From positions 186,001-250,000 of the forward strand of contig NZ_CAIJDP010000089.1 in assembly GCF_903819435.1 (NCBI RefSeq): 64,000 nucleotides of DNA. Reading direction: 5' to 3'. Shown piece after piece: positions 53,235-59,908 of the stretch. How positions within the stretch are numbered: the stretch's first letter is position 1; each line of letters begins with the position of its first letter. Both the position numbers and the translations under genes were made by a program. The stretch comes from Flavobacterium salmonis. GTDB taxonomy: Bacteria; Bacteroidota; Bacteroidia; Flavobacteriales; Flavobacteriaceae. Below the pieces are notes generated by a model, which did not search any database, was not told the DNA's origin, and worked only from the letters and a program-made list of their open reading frames with translations.

Positions 53235-54105
53235 TTATTTTTTCAATGGAGGTTTCCAGTCCTGATAAATAAATCGCAATGCGTCATAATAAGCAACTAT
53301 TGGTTCACTCATGTGGCTTTCCTTCCGGGTAGCATTTGTACTTATATAAAAGTCCTTTTAGTGTTCTATTTACAATCAAACCATCAAATTTCAACACATC
53401 AGTATGAAATGAATTCTGTTCATTAATACCTTCGTTTCCTGTACTGTAAAAAAGCATTTTATTGAGATAAACTGATTTTGTCAATTTGTTTTCTGCGAGT
53501 TTTAATATATATTTATTATCCCACCAAAGCGAAGGACTTATGGCTATATAGGCATTAAACATATCAGGGTGAGTAAACATACAATTTATAGTTGTAATGC
53601 CACCAAAAGAATGCCCGGCAAATATTTTGTATGATCCAGCTTTATAATTTGTTTCAATGTAGGGTATTAACTCTGATTGCATAAATTGAAAAAAATGTTC
53701 ATTACCACCACTTGTTTTATAGGTAGAGTCAATTTTTCCAAAATAATCAATTGCACTTTTGGTAGGTGTAAGGTCTTTTCTACGGTCTTTACTAATAATA
53801 CCAACTACTATAATTGGAGGGATTATCTCATAATAGCTTAAGTAGTCAATGTATGCGGAAAGTATATGAAAATTATTTTCCCCATCTAATAAATACAACA
53901 CGGGAAAAGTCTTGTTAGGGCTTGCGGATTCCTGTTTTGGAACATGAATGTAAATTTGACGTTCCTCATTTAGTACTTTGGATGGTATTGTGATTACTTC
54001 ATTAGATATGTGATTAAACAATTCGACATTTTGTCCTTTTGATTGCAATGATAAAAACAAAAAAAGCATAAGGGTATACTTTTTACAATTAAGAGTAGTT
54101 GTCAT
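53235..54105 (-). pseudogene. secreted esterase (alpha/beta hydrolase) gene with a frameshift near its 3' end
   Basis: The open frame 53305-54105 encodes 266 residues: a signal sequence ending near SLQSKGQ, an esterase D/enterochelin-esterase-like core (VLYLLDGENNF, then the nucleophile GHSFGGITT near residue 172) and YKCYPEGKPHE before a stop. Just past the end, another frame reads HMSEPIVAYYDALRFIYQDW and stops at 53235, which is the expected C-terminal tail of this family. A single-base change in the GGAAGGAAAG tract near 53313 would restore a full protein of about 289 residues. Catalytic residues remain in the first frame except perhaps the terminal histidine. Confidence 0.75.
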
Positions 54106-54167
54106 GGTTAAATATTGATAATTTTAAATTTGGTAATATATCAAAGATTTACTTTTTGTAGTCACCC

Positions 54168-54312
54168 GGATAATTGACGCAAACATCAGGTATTCAGATG
54201 GTTTAGACCTAAATTAACTCCATTTTTCGGATTTACCAAATTATTCCAAATACAAAACCATCTTTTGATTAAGCAAATTGCCTAAATTCATTATAGTAGC
54301 TGTAAACTATTT
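54168..54312 (-). repeat. attC-like repeat C
   Basis: Lies downstream of the gene ending at 54447. The core is conserved (GGTAAATCCGAAAAATGGAG, TTAATTTAGGTC) but it is separated from the stop by about 135 bp in which I see no gene, only AT-rich sequence. Confidence 0.55.
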
Positions 54313-54446
54313 GGTTTTAATATATTTTTTTATCAGAATACAAACTTCCTTAAGATTTTTTCATTCAAATTCATACTATTCGATAATACTTCGCAAATCC
54401 AAAGTGGTTTTATTTTGGTTTAACCTTTTTTTAAGAAAGTTGTTTT

Positions 54447-55070
54447 TTATTTAAGTTCTCCTTTAATTGCTGAAATATTTTGTCTGTGATTTATTATGTC
54501 AATTGGTTGGCATGATCGTTTGTATAACTTCCAAAATTTGTCTTCCCAAAACTCGGCTTTTTCTTGTTTGTTTTGTTTATTTTTTGGTTTATTCACAAAT
54601 TCCCAATTTCCATCTTCATTTAAAAATTTTTCGTGACTTTCAAAATATGATTCTATTAATTGGCCTTTGTCTGCCATAATCCATCTACAAGTACAAATCC
54701 AAGGGTCAATAAAAAAATAATATACTTTTGTATTTAATTCTTTTGAAAGAATTAATGTCATTTTTTTAGTTTCTTCAAAATCCCAAACATTCCATCGTAG
54801 ATAATTCCATTCATTAATTTTATCAAATAATAAAAATTGTTTGTCAAAATTTTTCGTTTTTTCATCAAATAGAAAATTCCAATTAAATTTATTATCAACT
54901 AATACATTTTCGGTATAAGAAGCATTCAAAACTTTTAGAATTTCATTATTATTTGAATCTTTTATACAAAAGTGATGATTTATCAAAGTGTTAATTAGTG
55001 GATTTTCCTTTTCCACCTTGATTAGTTTTAAATTCTTTTTTTTGCTTTTGAAAAAGTCGAAAATTTTCAT
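54447..55070 (-). CDS. hypothetical cytoplasmic protein
   Basis: A 207-residue protein without signal or membrane segments, rich in W, K and N (NEWNYLRWNVWDFEETKK; FFIDPWICTCRWIMADKG). I do not recognise the family. The frame is open to 55109, but the first 13 codons fall in the edge of repeat D, so the ATG at 55070 (MKIFDFFKSKKKN) is more likely. Single gene of its cassette-like unit. Confidence 0.6.
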   Translation of the reverse strand: MKIFDFFKSKKKNLKLIKVEKENPLINTLINHHFCIKDSNNNEILKVLNASYTENVLVDNKFNWNFLFDEKTKNFDKQFLLFDKINEWNYLRWNVWDFEETKKMTLILSKELNTKVYYFFIDPWICTCRWIMADKGQLIESYFESHEKFLNEDGNWEFVNKPKNKQNKQEKAEFWEDKFWKLYKRSCQPIDIINHRQNISAIKGELK

Positions 55071-55089
55071 GGCTTTTTGGTTTTCTGCG

Positions 55090-55193
55090 TAAGTTCGGTA
55101 TAAACTCATTCTTCGGATTTGCTAAATCAGCCCAACTACAAAAACATTTTTCCTTTAAGCCAATTGCAAATCCGTTGTAGCCGTTCGTTGTTT
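55090..55193 (-). repeat. attC-like repeat D (shortened)
   Basis: Directly follows the stop at 55194. The stop-side arm is intact (GGCTACAACGGATTTGC, TTGGCTTAAAGG, AGCAAATCCGAAGAATGAG). The distal arm, TTAATTTAGTCCCAAA and what follows, is lost and replaced by the start region of the next gene. Confidence 0.6.
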
Positions 55194-55730
55194 TTATGCT
55201 CTTTCTTTGAATTTTCTTTGTAACAATTTATATAACTCTTCGAAATTTGTGTCTAAAGTATTTGCGGAAATACTAATTGGTGAACCATAAGTTTTATAAT
55301 TTATTTCCATTGCTTTTCTTTTCACAATTCCATTTTGACGATTTATATATTCTTCAGGATTTTTTACAATAAACATTAAGAATTTTTGGTTCATTACATT
55401 CGCTGTAGAAATTTCGATTATATCTTTCCACAAAACTATTCCTGCGGAAACTCCACTAGAATTATCAATTATTCCTTCAGAGTTAATTATTAAACCTGGT
55501 TTATTATCAGGCATTTTTTTTAAAAGTATAAACGTAGTATACCCAAAAAAAACAATTGCAGATATTCCGCTTATAAAAATTATCATTGGATTTCCAAAGA
55601 TTTGATGATTACTTTTAGGTGGATTTACTACTAACCAAGTTCCGATTATAACAAATATTATTCAGCCTAATAACATTAAATATAATTTTTGCTTACTCAA
55701 TGGTATTTCAATTTGATTTTCTTCTGACAT
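55194..55730 (-). pseudogene. STM3941-family membrane protein gene with an in-frame stop
   Basis: From the ATG at 55730 the frame encodes MSEENQIEIPLSKQKLYLML and LG, then meets TGA at 55662-55664. It continues in the same frame through a second membrane segment and the soluble domain (PGLIINSEGIIDNSSG, IVLWKDIIEI, MNQKFLMFIV) to 55194, for 178 codons in all. The N terminus and soluble part match the STM3941 family. Translation could restart at 55586 (MIIFISGISA), giving 130 residues. A nonsense mutation or a base error; the family function is unknown. Confidence 0.78.
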
Positions 55731-55787
55731 TATTTTAGTTTCGTTTTGGTTTTAATTTTAGTTCTTTTTCTCTTTTCTGCCGTACAA

Positions 55788-55928
55788 TGACGGTTAACGT
55801 TCTGGGATTACAGCAGGTTTGGTACTAAATTAAGCTCTATTCTCGGATTTGCCAAATCATTACAGATACAAAATCAACTTTCCATAAGCCTATTGTTCAA
55901 ATCCGTTGTAGCAGTTAGTGGTAGCCTT
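55788..55928 (-). repeat. attC-like repeat E
   Basis: Follows the stop at 55930. The stop-side box GGCTACCACTAAC is the near-complement of GTAGTGGTAACC at the 5' edge of the same unit (56711-56725). Arms: CTACAACGGATTTG against CAAACCTGCTGTAATC. Confidence 0.65.
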
Positions 55929-55929
55929 T

Positions 55930-56685
55930 TTATTCATCATCATCATTTTCAATGATATTTCTTGTCCATTTTCCACCTATAAATTCTCTTTCAGCTTGCT
56001 CTCCATACTCAAGGTCAAAAACTTCATTTAAAGTTTTATCTTTGATTGTCATTTGCTCTAATGCAATAAGTTTAGCATCTTCGAGCATTTGGTCGCCTGT
56101 TAAAAACTGCCAATCTCCATCATTGTCGTGTACAACTCTTAATATAGGTTTTCCAAGTTCAAGCCATTGTCTTGTTGTAAAAACAGCAACGTTTTTAGCC
56201 TCATTGAATTTAAAATCAGCGTTTCTGTCAAGTAAAGGTTGCTTGTAAATAAACTCTTCTTCAAAATCTGTTTCCCAAGGAAATTTGTCATTTCGGTCTG
56301 TCCAAATAAGTTGAATTGCAGGAAAATCATTTGTATTGTAGAAATCTATTGCAGTTCCAAAATAGTCAGCTAAATTTCTGTTGTCAATTTGGACAAATTC
56401 GGCTTTACTATTTTCAAATATATCATTGTATGTTTTATTTGTCTCAATTTTTTGTCCACTCTTTACTAAGTCAACGACATCATTGATTATTGAATGTAAA
56501 GTTTGGGTGCTAAGTCCAAAACAAATTATTTCGGGATGATTGTATTTAGTCCAAAGTCCAATACTATAAGCGAAAGAAGGCAAATAGTCACTCGCTTCAA
56601 TAAGTATAACAGAGAGTCCATATTTTTCTATATCAGATTTTGTCCGATTATCATCTCTACAATTATGTTCGTTTTCTTTTGTCAT
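55930..56685 (-). CDS. DUF4262 domain protein
   Basis: A 251-residue cytoplasmic protein. The N-terminal half has the DUF4262 pattern (YGLSVILIEASDYLPSFAYS, then SIGLWTKYNHPEIICFGLS). The C-terminal half has a segment common in immunity-like proteins (VFTTRQWLELGKPILRVVHD, then DNDGDWQFLTG). The frame is open to a GTG at 56721 within repeat F; the ATG at 56685 (MTKENEHNC) is preferred. The function is unknown, though such proteins are often found near polymorphic toxins. Sole gene of a well-defined cassette. Confidence 0.75.
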   Translation of the reverse strand: MTKENEHNCRDDNRTKSDIEKYGLSVILIEASDYLPSFAYSIGLWTKYNHPEIICFGLSTQTLHSIINDVVDLVKSGQKIETNKTYNDIFENSKAEFVQIDNRNLADYFGTAIDFYNTNDFPAIQLIWTDRNDKFPWETDFEEEFIYKQPLLDRNADFKFNEAKNVAVFTTRQWLELGKPILRVVHDNDGDWQFLTGDQMLEDAKLIALEQMTIKDKTLNEVFDLEYGEQAEREFIGGKWTRNIIENDDDE

Positions 56686-56710
56686 TCTTTCGTTTAAGTT
56701 TTCTTCTACT

Positions 56711-56849
56711 AAGGTTACCACTACGTTCTGTGACTACAGCGGATTTGGGACTAAATTAAGCCCATTCTTCGGATTTGCCAATATTCCAAATACAACACCA
56801 ACTTTCCATTAAGCCTATTGCTCAGTTGTAGCATCTATGTAATGGTTAT
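56711..56849 (-). repeat. attC-like repeat F
   Basis: Located between the gene ending at 56925 and the start at 56685. Its core is close to the consensus (GGCTTAATGGAAAGTTGG, GGCAAATCCGAAGAATGG, GGGCTTAATTTAGTCCCAAA). The stop-side arm is shortened to GATGCTACAACTGAG. Confidence 0.65.
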
Positions 56850-56924
56850 TTTTACCGCAAATTTTAAAATCTTCAGTTTTATTTAGTAATTGATATAACC
56901 TATTATAGTTCGAGATTCAATTTT

Positions 56925-57398
56925 CTATATTGTTACCCTAAGTTTAGGTCCTTTTTCTTCGAATCCATTCTTTTTGTAAAATTCAATTGTTCTAGGCCAT
57001 TCATCCTTGTTAGGAGCACCGACCTCTACTTTGTTCCAATTCTTCGTTCTTGCAAATTCTAAAGCATTTTTAATTAGAAGTTTTCCGATTCCATTACTTC
57101 TAATGTTTCTGTCAACATACAATTCTGTTATGACTCCAAAGTCTCCACCATTGTAAATAGCAGTTCCTTGTGCTATTGTTATTATTCCGACAGTTTCATT
57201 TGTTATGTTATCTCTTGCAATGAATCCTGCAAAATTGTCTCTTGCCAATAATTCTTTACAAGTATCTTCAATTTTAGATGCATCAATCATAAAGTTACTT
57301 CCACTTCGTTGATTGAAATCCTTTAATAATTCGCAAATTAATTTTGAAATTAATCCTGAGTCCTTAATTGTCGCTTTATTTATTGAGTATGTGTTCAT
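56925..57398 (-). CDS. GNAT-family N-acetyltransferase
   Basis: A 157-residue GNAT protein. Motif A is ELYVDRNIRSNGIGKLLIKN (near residue 92; acetyl-CoA loop RSNGIG), followed by WNKVEVGAPNKDEW and FYKKNGFEEKGPKL. The substrate is unknown; drug or amino-acid acetylation is typical of cassette-borne GNATs. It is the sole gene of a cassette whose ends match (57536-57552 against 56831-56849). Confidence 0.88.
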   Translation of the reverse strand: MNTYSINKATIKDSGLISKLICELLKDFNQRSGSNFMIDASKIEDTCKELLARDNFAGFIARDNITNETVGIITIAQGTAIYNGGDFGVITELYVDRNIRSNGIGKLLIKNALEFARTKNWNKVEVGAPNKDEWPRTIEFYKKNGFEEKGPKLRVTI

Positions 57399-57535
57399 TT
57401 AAAATCTCGCCAAACGGCTTTTAGGTTGTATTTTAGTTTAAGGTACAATCGTAATTTTCAAGTTTTAACGCTTCTGCTTTTAATTTTTTTGCTTAAAAAA
57501 CGTCTCTTCTGATGTTTTTCATGTGCCTGTTTTTG

Positions 57536-57704
57536 GCGATAACTATCACATAACGCTCTGTTATCAGCGGGTTTGGGACTAAATTAAGCCTATATTTAGA
57601 TTTCCACCCGAGTCATAGCGAACAGGCAAATCAAATCATCCCAAATACAAAACCATTTTCCCATTAAGCCAATTGTCCAAATCCGTTGTAGCTGTTATAA
57701 TCAG
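57536..57704 (-). repeat. attC-like repeat G (long form)
   Basis: Directly follows the stop at 57706. Read on the minus strand: AACAGCTACAACGGATTTGG ... CCAAACCCGCTGATAACAGA, then GCGTTATGTG. Like copy B it carries extra bases at the apex of the central palindrome (GCCTGTTCGCTATGACTCGG). Confidence 0.65.
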
Positions 57705-57705
57705 T

Positions 57706-58194
57706 TTATTTTATCTTTTTATAAATTTCATTTTTGTTAAATCGTAAATGCAAGTCGTTTCTATCGAAAAATTCAGTCTCTCGAACAATCTGAAGTCGCC
57801 GGTTACTAATTTTTACTATGTCAAAGTTATCATAGCCAATTCTAATAGTATCACCCTCGTAAATTTCAATATCAGGTACTAATGTTATAGTCTTAAGTCC
57901 GCGTTTAGGATTATTCAATAAAAAATATTTTCCTTTAAAGTCTAAATGAATGCAACCACAATTTGTTTTGAAAGTGTAAGCAGAGTCTTTGAGAAAAGTT
58001 AAATAGTCACATGCTTCCACTTTTTGGTAATCATTTCCTCTGGGGTAAGTAGCACTGTCCAAAACCCAAGTCCCTATTAAATATTCTAACTCATTAGGTC
58101 TTTGAACAGAATTGTCACATGATGCTATTGACAAAACAAGAATTATTAAGCAAATCTTCGTTATTATAGGATTAATATGTTTAACTCTTGTCAT
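57706..58194 (-). CDS. small lipoprotein
   Basis: A 162-residue protein with a lipoprotein signal (lipobox LSIASCDN, cysteine near residue 26). The mature region starts with ELEYLIGTWVLDSATYP, a pattern found in lipocalin-like lipoproteins, and has a CGC pair near residue 78. An upstream GTG at 58200 is possible; the ATG at 58194 is preferred. The function is unknown. Sole gene of its cassette. Confidence 0.68.
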   Translation of the reverse strand: MTRVKHINPIITKICLIILVLSIASCDNSVQRPNELEYLIGTWVLDSATYPRGNDYQKVEACDYLTFLKDSAYTFKTNCGCIHLDFKGKYFLLNNPKRGLKTITLVPDIEIYEGDTIRIGYDNFDIVKISNRRLQIVRETEFFDRNDLHLRFNKNEIYKKIK

Positions 58195-58205
58195 CGTCAC
58201 TTAAA

Positions 58206-58348
58206 TTAAGTATAAAGTTCTGGGATTAAAGTGGGTTTGGGATTAAATTAAGACCTATTCTCGGATTTGCCTAATCTTCCAAATACAAAACCAATTTCAA
58301 ATTAAGCCTAATACCCAAATTGCTTGTAGCGTGTGTTGTGCGTAGTAC
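58206..58348 (-). repeat. attC-like repeat H
   Basis: Follows the stop at 58349 with no gap. The stop-side box GTACTACGCACAAC is a 13/14 complement of GTTGTGCGTAATAC at 59541-59557, the other edge of the same two-gene unit. The core is conserved (GGCAAATCCGAGAATAGG, CTTAATTTAATCCCAAA). Confidence 0.68.
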
Positions 58349-59020
58349 TTATTTTTCTTTTTTAATTTCTCTTAAAGTTAAAATATCTATATTCTTTCCA
58401 TTTTCTTCTATTGAAATAACTCTACAATGTTTATTTGCTGGATTTTTCACAAATGAAACTTCTTCAAGTTCCATTTCAGTTATTATTCTTGTACAAAGTT
58501 CACCATTGTAAAGTTTTCCTTTAATATGATTGCATTTACCTGACTTTTCATTGCAGATAGAACAATGGCTTTGTTTAATAATTCCTCCAACACTTTGAAA
58601 ATAAAGATTAGGAAAAAGTAGTTTTTCGTATTGCTCTAATTTAGTTAAATATTTTTCGTTTGATTCATCAGGAAAAGTTGAGTTACATATTACAGTTCCA
58701 TATATTACTTGAGCTCTTACTAAACTATTCCAAGCTTCGTCCATTTTATCTTCTTTTATGTTTACAAGCATTTGTAATTCATAAGCAATTGCTAATAAAG
58801 AGTTTTCAATACAATAGACAAGATTTGCTTCGTTTTCAAAATTTTTACTAACATATTCTTTTTTTAAACTATTGAGTTCTTTTATATAATTCTGGATAGT
58901 TTGGATTTCTTCTTTTTGAATTTCAATTCCGATCGTGATGAATGCTTTATTTTGGGCAATAGAAGCCATTTCATTAAACTCAGAAATTAATAAATTTGGG
59001 TTCTCAAAAAAAATCATCAT
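58349..59020 (-). CDS. hypothetical protein with C-terminal cysteine cluster
   Basis: A 223-residue protein. The N-terminal 140 residues are predicted mostly helical (EEIQTIQNYIKELNSLKKEY). The C-terminal part has a likely zinc-binding cluster, HCSICNEKSGKCNHIKG and ELCTR, followed by MELEEVSFVKNPANKHCRV. The S-V-K-N-P-A segment recalls a C-terminal module I have seen in phage-associated proteins, but I cannot name it. Its ATG overlaps the upstream stop by 4 bp (ATGA), so the two are translationally coupled. Function unknown. Confidence 0.65.
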   Translation of the reverse strand: MMIFFENPNLLISEFNEMASIAQNKAFITIGIEIQKEEIQTIQNYIKELNSLKKEYVSKNFENEANLVYCIENSLLAIAYELQMLVNIKEDKMDEAWNSLVRAQVIYGTVICNSTFPDESNEKYLTKLEQYEKLLFPNLYFQSVGGIIKQSHCSICNEKSGKCNHIKGKLYNGELCTRIITEMELEEVSFVKNPANKHCRVISIEENGKNIDILTLREIKKEK

Positions 59021-59493
59021 TTTAGAGCTTTTATTATTTTATCAAAATTTTTTAATCCTTCTGCATCACCTTTGTAGTTTATTTTAGAAATTTTACCCTT
59101 TTTCTTTTCAACGTAAAATTCAATTTTAGCCGTTTTATTTCCGATAGTACCTTTAAGATTGTCATAAATAAAACTTGAAATAACATTTAATGCTAATGAA
59201 ACTATATTTGGATTTTCCGAAATAGTTGAATAAGCTATAAAAATTGCAGGAAGATAAATGTCTGCATTTTTTCTGCTTCTTAATAACTCTGGTTCAACTC
59301 CTAATGAATTAATATGTATATTATTAAGTTTAAAATATTTATGAAGTTCAATTATAGATTCAGTAAAAATTAAATCCTCTTTAGTATTTGCAGATTCAAT
59401 ATTTTCAGGAATAAATGTTAATTCATTTAATTCTTGAATAGATAATCTGAGCAAATGATCATTAATTTCTATTTCTTCAATTTTATATTCCAT
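59017..59493 (-). CDS. hypothetical protein, first gene of a two-gene cassette
   Basis: A 158-residue acidic-to-neutral protein without a signal peptide. The N terminus is EYKIEEIEINDHLLRLS. A helical middle (LPAIFIAYSTISENPNIVSL) is followed by a C-terminal beta-rich region (AKIEFYVEKKKGKISKINYK). I recognise no family. The 4-bp overlap with the cysteine-cluster gene suggests their products act together. They form the only unit in the array with two coupled intact genes. Confidence 0.62.
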   Translation of the reverse strand: MEYKIEEIEINDHLLRLSIQELNELTFIPENIESANTKEDLIFTESIIELHKYFKLNNIHINSLGVEPELLRSRKNADIYLPAIFIAYSTISENPNIVSLALNVISSFIYDNLKGTIGNKTAKIEFYVEKKKGKISKINYKGDAEGLKNFDKIIKALK

Positions 59494-59540
59494 TTTATAA
59501 ATATTTGATTATATGGGGATGTTGATTTTTAGCACTTTAC

Positions 59541-59557
59541 GCAGTATTACGCACAAC
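59541..59557 (-). repeat. cassette 5' edge (half-site I)
   Basis: On the minus strand GTTGTGCGTAATACTGC is the inverted partner of the box beside repeat H. No repeat core is found upstream of it, so it looks like the outer boundary of the array on this side. Confidence 0.5.
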
Positions 59558-59744
59558 TTGTATATATGTCTGACAATATAAGACTTATCCACCTTAAATC
59601 AGGTCGCTATGTCTGACAAATGTCAGATTTTATTGTTGGTCAAATATATGATAATTTCCTGTTAATCATCAAAAAGACTCTAGACTTATCGAATACTTTC
59701 TTAAGTAGGTAATTGTAATTTTAACATTGTTATGAAACCTAAAA

Positions 59745-59830
59745 ACCCTAGCCCTGATGGAAACGGCATCCTTTTGTGCCGGGGTTCGGCACAAAAGATA
59801 TAGTGTACAGCAGGAAACAGCTCCTAAATC
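59745..59830. repeat. structured intergenic repeat, copy 2
   Basis: Nearly identical to 1714-1800 in the same orientation. The 11-bp stem here is CTTTTGTGCCG / CGGCACAAAAG with the same GGGTT loop. It lies between the array edge and the terminator of the GH43 gene. The 415-bp gap 59494-59908 holds this element, the half-site I and the terminator, and no gene that I can see. Confidence 0.75.
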
Positions 59831-59852
59831 TAAAACTCAAAATTTATAAAAC

Positions 59853-59891
59853 AAAAAAAGCTGCTCCGGGGCAAAGTAGAGCAGCTTTTTA
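59853..59891 (-). terminator. terminator of the GH43 gene
   Basis: AAAAGCTGCTC and GAGCAGCTTTT pair around a 12-base loop with A/T runs on both sides. It lies 18 bp after the stop at 59909 (minus strand). Confidence 0.88.
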
Positions 59892-59908
59892 CAACGAAAT
59901 AATAGGTA

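Larger units (their letters stand above)
48875..59557 (-). other. integron-like gene cassette array without integrase
   Basis: Every gene in this span is on the minus strand, and eight related self-complementary repeats follow the stop codons of individual genes (listed separately). The shared core, read on the minus strand, includes GCTACAACGGATTTGG, GGCTTAATGGAAAGTTGG, GCAAATCCGAAGAATGGGC and TTAATTTAGTCCCAAA. The outer arms of each copy pair with each other. Short edge sequences of a unit match at its two ends as inverted copies, as in circularisable integron cassettes. No tyrosine recombinase gene is present in the window, so the array may be a cluster of attC sites lacking an integrase, or may continue outside. 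Confidence 0.6.

Noticed and set aside
48875..58348. CRISPR array
   Set aside because: The repeats are 105-175 bp, imperfect and separated by full genes of variable length, and no cas genes are present.
48875..58348. Insertion-sequence or MITE explanation for the repeats
   Set aside because: There are no target-site duplications or transposase, and the edge sequences match within each gene unit and not around each repeat. Not fully excluded.
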